From Burkholderia latens (GTDB lineage: Bacteria; Pseudomonadota; Gammaproteobacteria; Burkholderiales; Burkholderiaceae), in assembly GCF_001718795.1 (NCBI RefSeq), contig NZ_CP013435.1, positions 992,001 to 1,056,000 on the forward strand: a stretch of DNA of 64,000 nt, read 5' to 3'. A program made the position numbers and the translations under genes. Below, piece after piece: positions 8,706 through 18,635 of the stretch. The notes under the pieces were generated by a model. The model saw only the letters and a list, made by a program, of their open reading frames with translations. It was not told the origin of the DNA and made no database searches. Within the stretch, counting starts at the first letter, position 1; each line of letters opens with the position of its first letter.

Positions 8706-9335
8706 TCATGCGGGTTCCTCTGCGAGCCGCGCGAGCAGCGCCTTCAGCGCGAGCGCGCGATGGCTGTGCGTGTTCTTGACGGCTGGCTCGAGCTCGGCCG
8801 CCGTCGCGCCGAGCGACGGCAGATAAAAATACGGGTCGTAGCCGAATCCGTGCTCGCCGCGCGGCGTGTCGACGATCTCGCCCGCCCAGCGGCCTTCGGC
8901 GAACAGCGGCTCGGGATCGTCCGCGTGACGCACGAGCGCGAGCACGCAGCAATAGTATGCGCGCCGGTCGTCGACGCCGCGCAGTTGCTCGACGAGGTAC
9001 GCATTGTTCGCCGCGTCGCCGTTGTCGCGGCCCGCGCGCTGCGCGTATCGCGCCGAATAGACCCCCGGTGCGCCGCGCAGCGCACGCACGCACAGGCCCG
9101 AATCGTCGGCGATTGCGGGCAGCCCGGTGACGCGCGCCGCGTGCCGCGCTTTCGTCAGCGCATTCTCGATGAACGTGCCGAACGGCTCTTCGGCTTCGGG
9201 TACGGCCAGGTCGCCCTGCGGCACGATCTCGATGCCGACCGTGGAAAACAGTGCGGTGAATTCGCGCAGCTTGCCGGCGTTGTTGGACGCGAGCACGATG
9301 CGCGACAGCGGTGCGACGGTGCGATCGTCAGACAT
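8706..9335 (-). CDS. rdgB: RdgB/HAM1 non-canonical purine NTP pyrophosphatase
   Basis: The 209-residue product carries the HAM1 family signatures [10 protein letters not shown] (near residue 16), [23 protein letters not shown] and GYDPYF. It hydrolyses dITP and XTP to monophosphates and so keeps deaminated purines out of DNA and RNA. The start at 9335 overlaps the end of rph by 8 bases, indicating translational coupling within the operon. Confidence 0.95.
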   Translation of the reverse strand: MSDDRTVAPLSRIVLASNNAGKLREFTALFSTVGIEIVPQGDLAVPEAEEPFGTFIENALTKARHAARVTGLPAIADDSGLCVRALRGAPGVYSARYAQRAGRDNGDAANNAYLVEQLRGVDDRRAYYCCVLALVRHADDPEPLFAEGRWAGEIVDTPRGEHGFGYDPYFYLPSLGATAAELEPAVKNTHSHRALALKALLARLAEEPA

Positions 9336-10068
9336 GGCCGGCGCCCAGCACGTCCTTCTGCAGTTGCACGAGCTGGCCGATTCCGCTTTGCGCGAGATCG
9401 AGCAGCGCATTCATCTCGGCGCGCGAGAACGGCACGCCTTCGGCGGTGCCCTGGACTTCGACGAAACCGCCGGCGCCCGTCATCACGACGTTCATGTCGG
9501 TGTCGCACTGCGAATCTTCCGCGTAGTCGAGGTCGAGCACCGGTGCACCTTCGTACACGCCGACCGAGATCGCGGCGACGTGGTCGGTGATCGGCGAGCG
9601 CGCGAGCTTGCCGGCCGCGATCAGCTTCGATACGGCGTCGTGCGCGGCGACGAATGCGCCGGTGATGCTCGCGGTGCGCGTGCCGCCGTCGGCCTGGATC
9701 ACGTCGCAGTCGATATGGATCGTGCGCGGACCGAGCGCGTCGAGGTCGAACACCGCGCGCAGCGCGCGGCCGATCAGGCGCTGAATTTCCTGCGTGCGGC
9801 CCGTCTGCTTGCCGCGGGCGGCTTCGCGGTCGCTGCGTGTGTGGGTTGCGCGCGGCAGCATGCCGTATTCGGCGGTCAGCCAGCCCTGGCCGCGCTCGCG
9901 CAGGAACTCGGGCACGCGTTCGGCGACGCTTGCGGTGCAGATCACCTTGGTGTCGCCGAATTCGACGAGCACCGAGCCTTCGGCGTGTTTCGTGTAGTGG
10001 CGGGTGAGCGCGACCTTGCGCAGTTCGTCGGCGCGGCGGCCGCTCGGGCGGGACAGGGAAGACGTCAT
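9328..10068 (-). CDS. rph: Ribonuclease PH
   Basis: This 246-residue phosphorolytic exoribonuclease opens with [38 protein letters not shown] and contains the conserved [17 protein letters not shown] and [19 protein letters not shown] blocks. It trims the 3' ends of tRNA precursors using phosphate. The start at 10068 gives the usual family length; the frame is open upstream, but the added 59 residues are not family-like. It heads the rph-rdgB-hemW operon and is divergent from yicC. Confidence 0.96.
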   Translation of the reverse strand: MTSSLSRPSGRRADELRKVALTRHYTKHAEGSVLVEFGDTKVICTASVAERVPEFLRERGQGWLTAEYGMLPRATHTRSDREAARGKQTGRTQEIQRLIGRALRAVFDLDALGPRTIHIDCDVIQADGGTRTASITGAFVAAHDAVSKLIAAGKLARSPITDHVAAISVGVYEGAPVLDLDYAEDSQCDTDMNVVMTGAGGFVEVQGTAEGVPFSRAEMNALLDLAQSGIGQLVQLQKDVLGAGHV

Positions 10069-10155
10069 CGGGGAGTCGTGGACGGAAGAGGAAACCCCGA
10101 TTTTAGCGCCGAACGGCACGCGCGCCCGGCGGGGTGCGGCACAAAAATGGGATAA

Positions 10156-11937
<1,782 letters not shown>

Positions 11938-11995
11938 CGCGGGGGTTGAGGGACATAAGGTAGAATAAGGACTATATTCAGAAGGAATTTCCAAC

Positions 11996-12199
11996 ATGGC
12001 TCGCATTACCGTCGAAGACTGCCTGAAGCAAATCCCCAACCGCTTCGAACTGGCGCTCGCCGCCACCTACCGCGCGCGGCAGCTCGCGCAAGGCCATACG
12101 CCGAAGATCGAGAGCCGCGACAAGCCCACCGTCGTCGCGCTGCGCGAAATCGCTGCCGGCCAGGTCGGCGTCGAGATGCTGAAGAAGGTGCCGGTGTAA
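11996..12199 (+). CDS. rpoZ: RNA polymerase omega subunit
   Basis: The 67-residue protein [30 protein letters not shown] has the conserved omega N-terminus and the [14 protein letters not shown] block. Omega assists assembly of the beta' subunit and forms part of the ppGpp binding site. GAAGGA lies at 11981-11986. An AT-rich stretch just upstream (11958-11978) may hold a promoter of its own. spoT follows 63 bases later. Confidence 0.96.
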
Positions 12200-12262
12200 C
12201 GCGCATCCGGCCCGTTCCAGCCATGTAATCCTCGCGCGCAACGACTCGACCTGGAGGCGAAT

Positions 12263-14629
12263 ATGAGCACCACCCCATCGTCCGCCTCCGCGGATTCGAC
12301 CACCGAAGCCATGGCCCAGTCGCCTGCGCGCCAGTACATCGACGCGGTCCTCGAACAGTCCTTCCGGCATCTGTTCGGGCCGACCGCCACTCCAGAGCAG
12401 CCGCGCAAGCACGGCGTCGTTTCGATCGCGAATCTGACGGCCGCGCTTGCCGAGTATCTCCCTCCGGAGGAAATCAAAGAGGTCAAGGCGGCGTTCCACT
12501 TCAGCGACGAAGCCCACCTCGGTCAATATCGCCAGAGCGGCGAACCCTACATCACCCATCCCGTCGCCGTCGCGGAAATCTGCGCCGGCTGGAAGCTCGA
12601 TGCGCAAGCCGTGATGGCGGCGCTCTTGCACGACGTGATGGAAGACCAGGGCGTGACCAAGAGCGAGCTGGCCGAGCGGTTCGGCCCGAAGGTCGCCGAA
12701 CTGGTCGACGGGCTATCCAAGCTCGACAAGATGGAGTTCCGCAGCCGCGAGGAAGCGCAGGCGGAAAACTTCCGCAAGATGCTGCTCGCGATGGCGCGCG
12801 ACGTGCGCGTGATCCTCGTCAAGCTCGCCGATCGCCTGCACAACATGCGCACGCTCGGCGCGGTGCCGATGGAAAAACGCCGCCGCGTCGCCCGCGAAAC
12901 GCTCGACATCTATGCGCCGATCGCGCACCGTCTCGGGTTGAACAACACGTATCGCGAGCTGCAGGACATGAGCTTCGCGAATTTCAACCCGCATCGTTAC
13001 GCGACGCTCGAGAAAGCGGTGAAGGCCGCGCGCGGCAACCGCCGCGAAGTGATCGGCAAGATCCTCGAGGCCGCGCAGCGCGCGATGTCCGACGCGAAGA
13101 TCGACGCCGAAATCACCGGCCGCGAAAAGACGATCTACAGCATCTACCGGAAGATGCGCGACAAGCAGCTGTCGTTCTCGCAGGTGCTCGACGTGTATGG
13201 CTTTCGTGTCGTCGTCGACAGCCCGCTCGACTGCTACACGTGCATCGGCGCGCTGCATGCGCTGTACAAGCCCGTGCCCGGCAAGTTCAAGGACTACATC
13301 GCGATTCCGAAGATCAACGGCTATCAGTCGCTGCACACGACGCTCGTCGGCCCGTTCGGCGCGCCGATCGAGTTCCAGGTGCGCACGCGCAAGATGCACG
13401 AGATCGCGGAGGCCGGTGTGGCCGCACACTGGCTGTACAAGAACGGCGGCGCCGACCTGAACGACGTGCAGAAGCGTGCGCACCAGTGGCTGAAGTCGCT
13501 GCTCGACATTCAGAGCGAAGCCGGCGATTCGAGCGAATTCCTCGAGCACGTGAAGATCGATCTGTTCCCGGATGCGGTGTACGTGTTCACGCCGAAGTCG
13601 AAGATCATGGCGCTGCCGCGCGGCGCGACGGCGCTCGATTTCGCGTATTCGATCCACAGCGATCTCGGCAACCAGTGCGTGGCCGTGAAGATCAACAATG
13701 AACTGCTGCCGCTGCGTACCGAGCTGAAGAGCGGCGACATCGTCGAGGTGATCACAGCACCGTATTCGAAGCCGAACCCCGCGTGGCTCGGATTCGTGCG
13801 CACCGGCAAGGCGCGCTCCGCGATTCGTCACTACCTGAAGACGATGCGCCTGAACGAGTCGGTGCAGCTCGGCGAGCGACTCGTCGATCAAAGCCTGAAA
13901 GCCTACGGGCTCGCGCTGTCCGACGTCGGCCCGGAAGTATGGGAAAAGCTCGTGCAGTGGACGGGCAACAAGAGCCGCCAGGAGATTTTTGCGGACATCG
14001 GCCTTGGCCGCCGCGTTGCCGCGGTGATGGCCAAGCGCATCGAGGTGCTGATGAGCGGCCGCGATGCGGACGACGATCTGCCGAAGTCCGAGCGTCATCC
14101 GGTGCACAACGCGCCGCCGGTCGTCATTACCGGCACCGAAGGGATGTCGGTGCAGCTGTCCGCATGCTGCCGGCCGATTCCGGGCGACGCGATCATGGGC
14201 TACATCGGCATCGGCCTCGGGATGGCGATTCATGCGACCGATTGCCGTGTCGCGCAGCGCATCCATCGCCGCGATCCGGGCCGCTGGATCGACGTCGAAT
14301 GGGCGCCGCAGCCGGGCCGTCTGTTCGACGTCGCGGTCAAGGCGCTCGTGAAGAACACGAAGGGCATCTTCGCGCGCGTCGCGGCGGACATCACGTCGGC
14401 CGATGCGAACATCGTTCACATCGCGATGGACGAGGATCTGACGCACGAATCGACGGTGCTGCGTTTCGTGATCCAGGTCAGCGACCGCGTGCACCTTGCA
14501 AACGTGATGCGGCGCGTACGGACCAACCCGGATGTGATGCGGATCATGCGCGAGCGCTCGACCGACGACGGCGCGCATGCACGTCACGACGGCGGCATGC
14601 GCATCGAGCGCGAGCGGCAGGATTACTGA
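12263..14629 (+). CDS. spoT: Bifunctional (p)ppGpp synthetase/hydrolase
   Basis: The 788-residue long RelA/SpoT protein has an active-looking HD hydrolase domain (ITHPVAVAEI with His99; LLHDVMEDQG with His123-Asp124). A synthetase domain follows (VYGFRVVVDSPLDCYTCIGAL and INGYQSLHTT), then a TGS domain (DLFPDAVYVFTPKSKIMALP), and a C-terminal ACT domain. Presence of the intact HD motif makes it a SpoT/Rel type able to degrade and make the alarmone. A roughly 50-residue N-terminal extension precedes the core. It follows rpoZ and is closed by a terminator. Confidence 0.96.
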   Translation: MSTTPSSASADSTTEAMAQSPARQYIDAVLEQSFRHLFGPTATPEQPRKHGVVSIANLTAALAEYLPPEEIKEVKAAFHFSDEAHLGQYRQSGEPYITHPVAVAEICAGWKLDAQAVMAALLHDVMEDQGVTKSELAERFGPKVAELVDGLSKLDKMEFRSREEAQAENFRKMLLAMARDVRVILVKLADRLHNMRTLGAVPMEKRRRVARETLDIYAPIAHRLGLNNTYRELQDMSFANFNPHRYATLEKAVKAARGNRREVIGKILEAAQRAMSDAKIDAEITGREKTIYSIYRKMRDKQLSFSQVLDVYGFRVVVDSPLDCYTCIGALHALYKPVPGKFKDYIAIPKINGYQSLHTTLVGPFGAPIEFQVRTRKMHEIAEAGVAAHWLYKNGGADLNDVQKRAHQWLKSLLDIQSEAGDSSEFLEHVKIDLFPDAVYVFTPKSKIMALPRGATALDFAYSIHSDLGNQCVAVKINNELLPLRTELKSGDIVEVITAPYSKPNPAWLGFVRTGKARSAIRHYLKTMRLNESVQLGERLVDQSLKAYGLALSDVGPEVWEKLVQWTGNKSRQEIFADIGLGRRVAAVMAKRIEVLMSGRDADDDLPKSERHPVHNAPPVVITGTEGMSVQLSACCRPIPGDAIMGYIGIGLGMAIHATDCRVAQRIHRRDPGRWIDVEWAPQPGRLFDVAVKALVKNTKGIFARVAADITSADANIVHIAMDEDLTHESTVLRFVIQVSDRVHLANVMRRVRTNPDVMRIMRERSTDDGAHARHDGGMRIERERQDY

Positions 14630-14659
14630 AGCCGCGCATTGCGTCGCAGCCACGCTACG

Positions 14660-14686
14660 ACGGCGGCCACGAGGCCGCCGTTTTTG
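14660..14686 (+). terminator. Terminator of the gmk-rpoZ-spoT unit
   Basis: A perfect 9-bp stem ACGGCGGCC / GGCCGCCGT with an ACGA loop is followed by a run of T, 30 bases after the spoT stop. Confidence 0.85.
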
Positions 14687-14774
14687 TATGCGATGCGCAC
14701 GCGGTGCAGGTGCCGCGATGACCGGCTCGCGTGCCGCGATCACGTGTGCGCAACCGAGAAGAGGGGAGCGGAAA

Positions 14775-14808
14775 AGAAAAAAAGGGCCTTCCCGGAGGAA
14801 GGCCCTTC
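14775..14808 (-). terminator. Terminator of the tRNA-Arg array
   Basis: On the minus strand, AAGGGCCTTCC pairs with GGAAGGCCCTT and is followed by a long T-rich tract. It lies just after the last tRNA-Arg copy. Confidence 0.8.
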
Positions 14809-14813
14809 TGAGG

Positions 14814-14890
14814 TGGCGCGGCTGGCAGGATTCGAACCCACGACCCCTTGGTTCGTAGCCAAGTACTCTATCCAACTGAGCTACAGCCGC
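14814..14890 (-). tRNA. tRNA-Arg (anticodon ACG), copy 3 in transcription order
   Basis: A 77-base tRNA with encoded CCA, acceptor GCGGCTG/CAGCCGC and anticodon arm CTTGG-CTACGAA-CCAAG, giving anticodon ACG (inosine-modified to read CGU, CGC and CGA). Identical to the other two copies. Confidence 0.97.
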
Positions 14891-14951
14891 ACGCAAAGCG
14901 GTACTACTTCAACTGTCGGAACCTTCTGCGATGGGAAGGCCCCCAAAAAGG

Positions 14952-15028
14952 TGGCGCGGCTGGCAGGATTCGAACCCACGACCCCTTGGTTCGTAGCCAA
15001 GTACTCTATCCAACTGAGCTACAGCCGC
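14952..15028 (-). tRNA. tRNA-Arg (anticodon ACG), copy 2
   Basis: Identical 77-base copy of the flanking tRNA-Arg genes. The spacer on its 3' side (14891-14951) keeps a degenerate version of the terminator hairpin (GGCCTTC ... GAAGGTTC). Confidence 0.97.
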
Positions 15029-15096
15029 ACGCAACAACAAAACTGCTACTACTTCGAACTGAAAGGGCCTTCGGTTCGGAAGGCCCTCGAAAAAGG

Positions 15097-15173
15097 TGGC
15101 GCGGCTGGCAGGATTCGAACCCACGACCCCTTGGTTCGTAGCCAAGTACTCTATCCAACTGAGCTACAGCCGC
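15097..15173 (-). tRNA. tRNA-Arg (anticodon ACG), copy 1
   Basis: First transcribed copy of the three identical genes. The spacer after it (15029-15096) still contains a good hairpin, GGGCCTTCC / GAAGGCCC at about 15064-15087, followed on its minus-strand 3' side by TTTCAG, a relic of or working copy of the terminator. Confidence 0.97.
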
Positions 15174-15303
15174 ACGCAGAAGCGGAAGTATAGCAGAGTT
15201 GTATAAAAAGGGAAGCCTTATTCGCGAAATATGTCGCACAATCTTGCGCGGTCACCTTCGTGTAACCTTGAAGCATCGGTCATCCACGTATTGAATCTGC
15301 ATC

Positions 15304-15867
15304 ATGAACAAGGCGTTTGTCAAAGAGTCGGACGGCGACGACGACGATCTCGAAGCGGGGCAGCCCGCGATTCCTGCGGGCACTAAGAACTACATCACGC
15401 CGGCCGGCCACAAGCGGCTCCGGGACGAACTGCTGAACCTGATCGACGTCGAGCGTCCCGAGGTCGTGCGGCTTGTGTCGTGGGCCGCGTCGAACGGTGA
15501 CCGCTCCGAGAATGGCGACTACATCTACGGCAAGCGGCGGCTGCGCGAGATCGACCGCCGGATCCGCTTCCTGACGAAGCGGCTCGATCTCGCGGAAGTC
15601 GTCGACGCGAGCCGGCAGGAGAACGTCGATCAGGTGTTTTTCGGCGCGACCGTCGATTACGCGACCGAGGACGGCGAGGATCATACCGTCACGATCGTCG
15701 GGATCGACGAGGTCGATCTCGATCGCGGTCACGTCAGCTGGATCTCACCGGTCGCGCGCGCGCTCATCAAGGCCAGAATCGGTGACACGGTCACGCTGAT
15801 GACGCCGGCCGGTCCGCAGCCGATCGACGTGCTCGACGTCCGCTATCCGGCGCCCGGCGACGCGTGA
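15304..15867 (+). CDS. greB: Transcription elongation factor GreB
   Basis: The 187-residue protein has an N-terminal coiled-coil (about residues 30-100, with YITPAGHKRLRDEL and SENGDYIYGKRRLREIDRRIRFL carrying the acidic tip) and a C-terminal FKBP-like domain. It stimulates transcript cleavage by backtracked RNA polymerase. The YGKRRLREIDRR segment and length favour GreB over GreA. A short N-terminal acidic extension (residues 1-22) precedes the core. No strong ribosome-binding site is visible before the chosen ATG. Confidence 0.92.
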   Translation: MNKAFVKESDGDDDDLEAGQPAIPAGTKNYITPAGHKRLRDELLNLIDVERPEVVRLVSWAASNGDRSENGDYIYGKRRLREIDRRIRFLTKRLDLAEVVDASRQENVDQVFFGATVDYATEDGEDHTVTIVGIDEVDLDRGHVSWISPVARALIKARIGDTVTLMTPAGPQPIDVLDVRYPAPGDA

Positions 15868-15896
15868 ATCGCACGCGCCACGCCGCATCGACGTAA

Positions 15897-15918
15897 AAGC
15901 GCCCCTTGCGGGGCGCTT
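15897..15918. terminator. Bidirectional terminator between greB and the porin gene
   Basis: A perfect 9-bp stem AAGCGCCCC / GGGGCGCTT with loop TTGC lies between the two convergent genes. The T-run is better on the minus strand, so it mainly serves the porin. Confidence 0.8.
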
Positions 15919-15960
15919 CGTGATCGCGGCGTCACGCGAATGACGCGCAGGGCGACCGGC

Positions 15961-17103
15961 TCAGAAGCGGTGGCGCATGCCGGCCGTGACCGCGATCTGC
16001 TTGTTCGTCGACGACGCGGTGCCGAGCCCGTTGATGTTCGCGCCGATCGCCAGGCCATCCGCATTGACCCGCTGATATTCGCCCTGGAGGTACAGGTCGG
16101 TGCGCTTCGACAGCGCGTAGTCGGCCTGCAGGTTGAACTGGTGCCAGCTCGGCGTCTGGCCGTCGATCCGGCCGTCGGTATAGGTGTACGAACCTGCGAG
16201 CGAGAACGCCGGCGTCAGCGCATAGCGGCCGTTGACTTCGTAATTGTTGAAGCGCGTGCCGCCCGCAAGCGGGATGCCGCCCGTTACGCCAGACTGTCCG
16301 GCGCTGATGCGGGCTGAATCGGTCAGCCGCGTCTGCGTGAATACGAAGCCAGCCGTCGCAGGGCCGAACCCATAGTTGAGACCGGCGCCCCACGTGCGCT
16401 GTCGGCTGGCCGCGAACGTCCAGTCGCCGGCCACCGCGCCCGGATCGCTGGCCGCGAGCGCCAGCGCGTTGATGTTGTTGTTCAACTGCATGTACGCGGC
16501 CGCGACGTTGAAGCCCATGTAGCTGTACGACGCGCCCACGCTGTATGCACGGTTGTTCGAGAAATCGGTCGAGTTCGAGAAGCCGTACAGTGCGCCGAAC
16601 TTCAGGCCGCCGTAGTTCGCGCTCTGGTATTTGACCGAGTTGTTGATCCGGAACGAGTTGTTCAGGTTGTCGTTGTCGAACGGGTGCGCGAACTGCGTGC
16701 CGCCGTACTGCGTGCCGGTGAGCGACAACGGGCCGAGGTAATCGACGACGCTGTCGTACTGGCGGCCGAGCGTCAACGAGCCGAAGCGGGTGTCCGCGAG
16801 CCCGACGAACGCCTGCCGGCCGAACTCGCGGCCATTCTGCTTCAGTGTGCCGTTGTTGATGCCGAAGCCGTTTTCCAGCGTGAAGATCGCCTTCAGTCCG
16901 CCGCCGAGATCCTCGGTGCCGCGCAAGCCCCAGCGGCTGCCGTTGATCGAGCCGGACGTCTCCTGCCAGGCACTATGGCCGCCCTGGTTGTTCGTGTAGG
17001 TGATGCCCGCGTCGATCAGCCCGTACAGCGTGACGCTGCTTTGCGCATGGGCGGCGGTGGCGGACGCGCCGGCCAATACCGCGACGATCAGGGTCTTTTT
17101 CAT
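15961..17103 (-). CDS. General porin (Burkholderia/Bordetella trimeric type)
   Basis: The 380-residue outer-membrane protein has a signal peptide ending in AHA|QSS, then the characteristic SVTLYGLIDAGITYTNNQGG and SRWGLRGTEDLGGGLKAIF start of the Gram-negative porin family. The alternating beta-strand pattern ends in a C-terminal phenylalanine (GMRHRF), as needed for Bam recognition. It forms a water-filled diffusion channel for small hydrophilic solutes. No regulator is adjacent, and the gene ends at a shared terminator with greB. Confidence 0.93.
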   Translation of the reverse strand: MKKTLIVAVLAGASATAAHAQSSVTLYGLIDAGITYTNNQGGHSAWQETSGSINGSRWGLRGTEDLGGGLKAIFTLENGFGINNGTLKQNGREFGRQAFVGLADTRFGSLTLGRQYDSVVDYLGPLSLTGTQYGGTQFAHPFDNDNLNNSFRINNSVKYQSANYGGLKFGALYGFSNSTDFSNNRAYSVGASYSYMGFNVAAAYMQLNNNINALALAASDPGAVAGDWTFAASRQRTWGAGLNYGFGPATAGFVFTQTRLTDSARISAGQSGVTGGIPLAGGTRFNNYEVNGRYALTPAFSLAGSYTYTDGRIDGQTPSWHQFNLQADYALSKRTDLYLQGEYQRVNADGLAIGANINGLGTASSTNKQIAVTAGMRHRF

Positions 17104-17492
17104 GATCTGTCTCCAAACAGGATGAGGTCGATCGAACCTGTTGCGGGCGTCTGCGGCATCGCGGGTCGTCGATACCGTGCGCGCTGGGCGCCGCCCCTCG
17201 TCGGAAATCCATCTGCAGTGTACGGATCACGCGGGGCGCTGAAGGAAACCGTTGACTGCAATACTGTATTTTAGAACGCGCAAGAATGGACGAATGCCCG
17301 GCGAGCCGCCGCCATCAACGGTTCGCCGCGATGCAGCATGCGCAGCGCTTCATCAGGTCACTGCAAGAAGCCGTTGCACGATTGCGACAGGAGGCGGTGC
17401 AAGGCGCTGTCCGCGCGCGTGCAAGCCGATTATTGACACATCCGCAATAGAGGTTTGTGCGCACTATGGATAATGAAAGGATGTTCTCTCGC
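17104..17492. other. Gap between porin and candidate small RNA
   Basis: No convincing gene. It should contain the porin promoter. A TTGACA at 17433-17438 stands without a well-spaced -10 box. The region is less GC-rich towards its right end. Confidence 0.4.
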
Positions 17493-17504
17493 TATACTGC
17501 GATC

Positions 17505-17588
17505 TCTGCTTTCCGAAGCAGACTTTTTCGTTGACGGAAAAGATCTCCAAACCTTTGTCGGCGCGACTTCCCAGTCGCGCTTTTTTTT
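17505..17588 (+). ncRNA. Candidate stand-alone small RNA with intrinsic terminator
   Basis: The segment folds into three consecutive hairpins: CTGCTT-TCCG-AAGCAG (17506-17521), CTTTT/AAAAG (17523-17542), and a perfect 8-bp terminator stem GCGCGACT-TCCC-AGTCGCGC (17561-17580) followed by eight T. A -10-like TATACT at 17493-17498 would start transcription near 17505, but I see no good -35. No plus-strand gene upstream needs this terminator, so the simplest reading is a short RNA of about 84 bases. Its targets are unknown. Confidence 0.55.
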
Positions 17589-17615
17589 GCCCGTCGTCCT
17601 GGTCCTTCCACCTTC

Positions 17616-17879
17616 CTATTGCATGTACGAGCGTCGCTTGCGCTTGACGGCCGGTTCCGTGTCGTCGGTTTCCGCCTGCGGCGGCGTGTACGTCCAGTCT
17701 TCCATCACATAGTGACGGGCGTCCAACGGTGACGCCAACAGGTTCTGCCAATGATCGCCGTGCCACGTCGGGTCGAACTCGGTGTCGCAAGGCAGCTCAC
17801 GGGACTCGGCCAGCGCGCGGGACTTTCGGCGCACGCGCGCGAACCGGCTCGCGAAGCGCTTGAGTGCGTCCAGCCACAT
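17616..17879 (-). CDS. Hypothetical protein (87 aa)
   Basis: A small soluble protein with a basic, amphipathic N-terminus (LKRFASRFARVRRKSRALAES), a Trp/His-rich middle (DPTWHGDHWQNLLASPLDARHYVMEDWTYTPP) and a basic C-terminal tail (KRKRRSYMQ). AAGGAGAAGGT stands directly upstream of the start at 17879. No signal peptide is seen. I do not recognise the family. It lies convergent to the candidate small RNA. Confidence 0.7.
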   Translation of the reverse strand: MWLDALKRFASRFARVRRKSRALAESRELPCDTEFDPTWHGDHWQNLLASPLDARHYVMEDWTYTPPQAETDDTEPAVKRKRRSYMQ

Positions 17880-18125
17880 GACCTTCTCCTTTCATCCTGA
17901 TGACTTCAGCATCGCAATGCGCTTCGTTTTTCGCAACCCGGAAAAAACCCGAGGATTTTTCCGACCCGATTTTCGCCCGGTAGGTTTTTCATCATCTCGA
18001 TTATCTACGAGCGTGCCCAGGTAATATTGACAGGTTTCCCGCGCGGATCAATTAATAAAAGACGATGGTGTATCGATTCCAGCGCTATTGATGTTTTCTT
18101 GATAAACAACGCGCGAAAAATTTCC

Positions 18126-18155
18126 TTGACGCGCGCGGATTGTCCAATTTATAAA
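18126..18155 (+). promoter_or_regulatory. Sigma70-type promoter and long leader of the cold-shock gene
   Basis: TTGACG (18126-18131) and TATAAA (18150-18155) are separated by 18 bases. Transcription would start near 18162, giving a leader of about 110 bases before the cold-shock ATG. The leader holds a hairpin CTCCG/CGGAG (18163-18180) and a small GCTA/TAGC hairpin followed by six T (18226-18245), which could act as an attenuator. Confidence 0.6.
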
Positions 18156-18271
18156 GTCAGCACTCCGTCCCCTGGCGGAGCGCTGAGGGTGGGTCTCGGC
18201 GTGCTGCCGCGGGAATGCGGGAGGCGCTATAACAGTAGCTTTTTTGATCTAAACGAGTGGGGAACGAAGGT

Positions 18272-18475
18272 ATGGATACCGGTATCGTAAAATGGTTTAA
18301 CGATGCTAAAGGCTTTGGTTTCATTACGTCGGACAACGGCGGGGAAGATCTGTTTGCCCACTTTTCCGAAATCCGGATGGACGGCTTCAAAACGCTGAAG
18401 GAAAACCAGCGCGTTTCCTTCGAAGTGAAAGTCGGGCCGAAAGGCAAGCAGGCAGCGAATATCCAGGCGGTCTGA
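18272..18475 (+). CDS. Cold-shock protein, CspA family
   Basis: The 67-residue single cold-shock domain starts [18 protein letters not shown] and has RNP1 (KGFGFI) and RNP2 (LFAHF) with the aromatic residues that bind single-stranded nucleic acid. Such proteins act as RNA chaperones. The start at 18272 is chosen over an in-frame ATG five codons earlier because GAAGG lies just upstream and the family length fits. The long leader is typical of csp genes, but whether this one is cold-induced cannot be told from sequence. Confidence 0.94.
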   Translation: MDTGIVKWFNDAKGFGFITSDNGGEDLFAHFSEIRMDGFKTLKENQRVSFEVKVGPKGKQAANIQAV

Positions 18476-18501
18476 CGCGCCACGCATTGCCGATCATGGC
18501 C

Positions 18502-18526
18502 GGCCCCCGCAATGCGGGGGCCTTTT
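18502..18526 (+). terminator. Terminator of the cold-shock gene
   Basis: A perfect 9-bp stem GGCCCCCGC / GCGGGGGCC with a 3-base loop followed by TTTT, 26 bases after the csp stop. Confidence 0.85.
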
Positions 18527-18635
18527 GCATTCTGGCGCGCGGAAGGCGCCGTCGGGCGAACCGATGCCGGCCCGGACTGGTCGTGAGCACGCATGCCGGT
18601 GCATACTCACGGAAGCATCGTTTCCCTGTCTTTTC

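Noticed and set aside
14891..15096. Regularly spaced identical units suggesting a CRISPR-like array
   Set aside because: The repeat units are full tRNA genes; there are only three, with related spacers.
14639..15193. Frames with three repeated ARLAGFEPTTPWF-type segments, looking like a repeat protein
   Set aside because: The repeats are the three tRNA-Arg genes read as codons.
17433..17438. TTGACA as the -35 of the candidate small RNA
   Set aside because: The nearest -10-like boxes are 26 or 54 bases downstream, too far for a sigma70 promoter.
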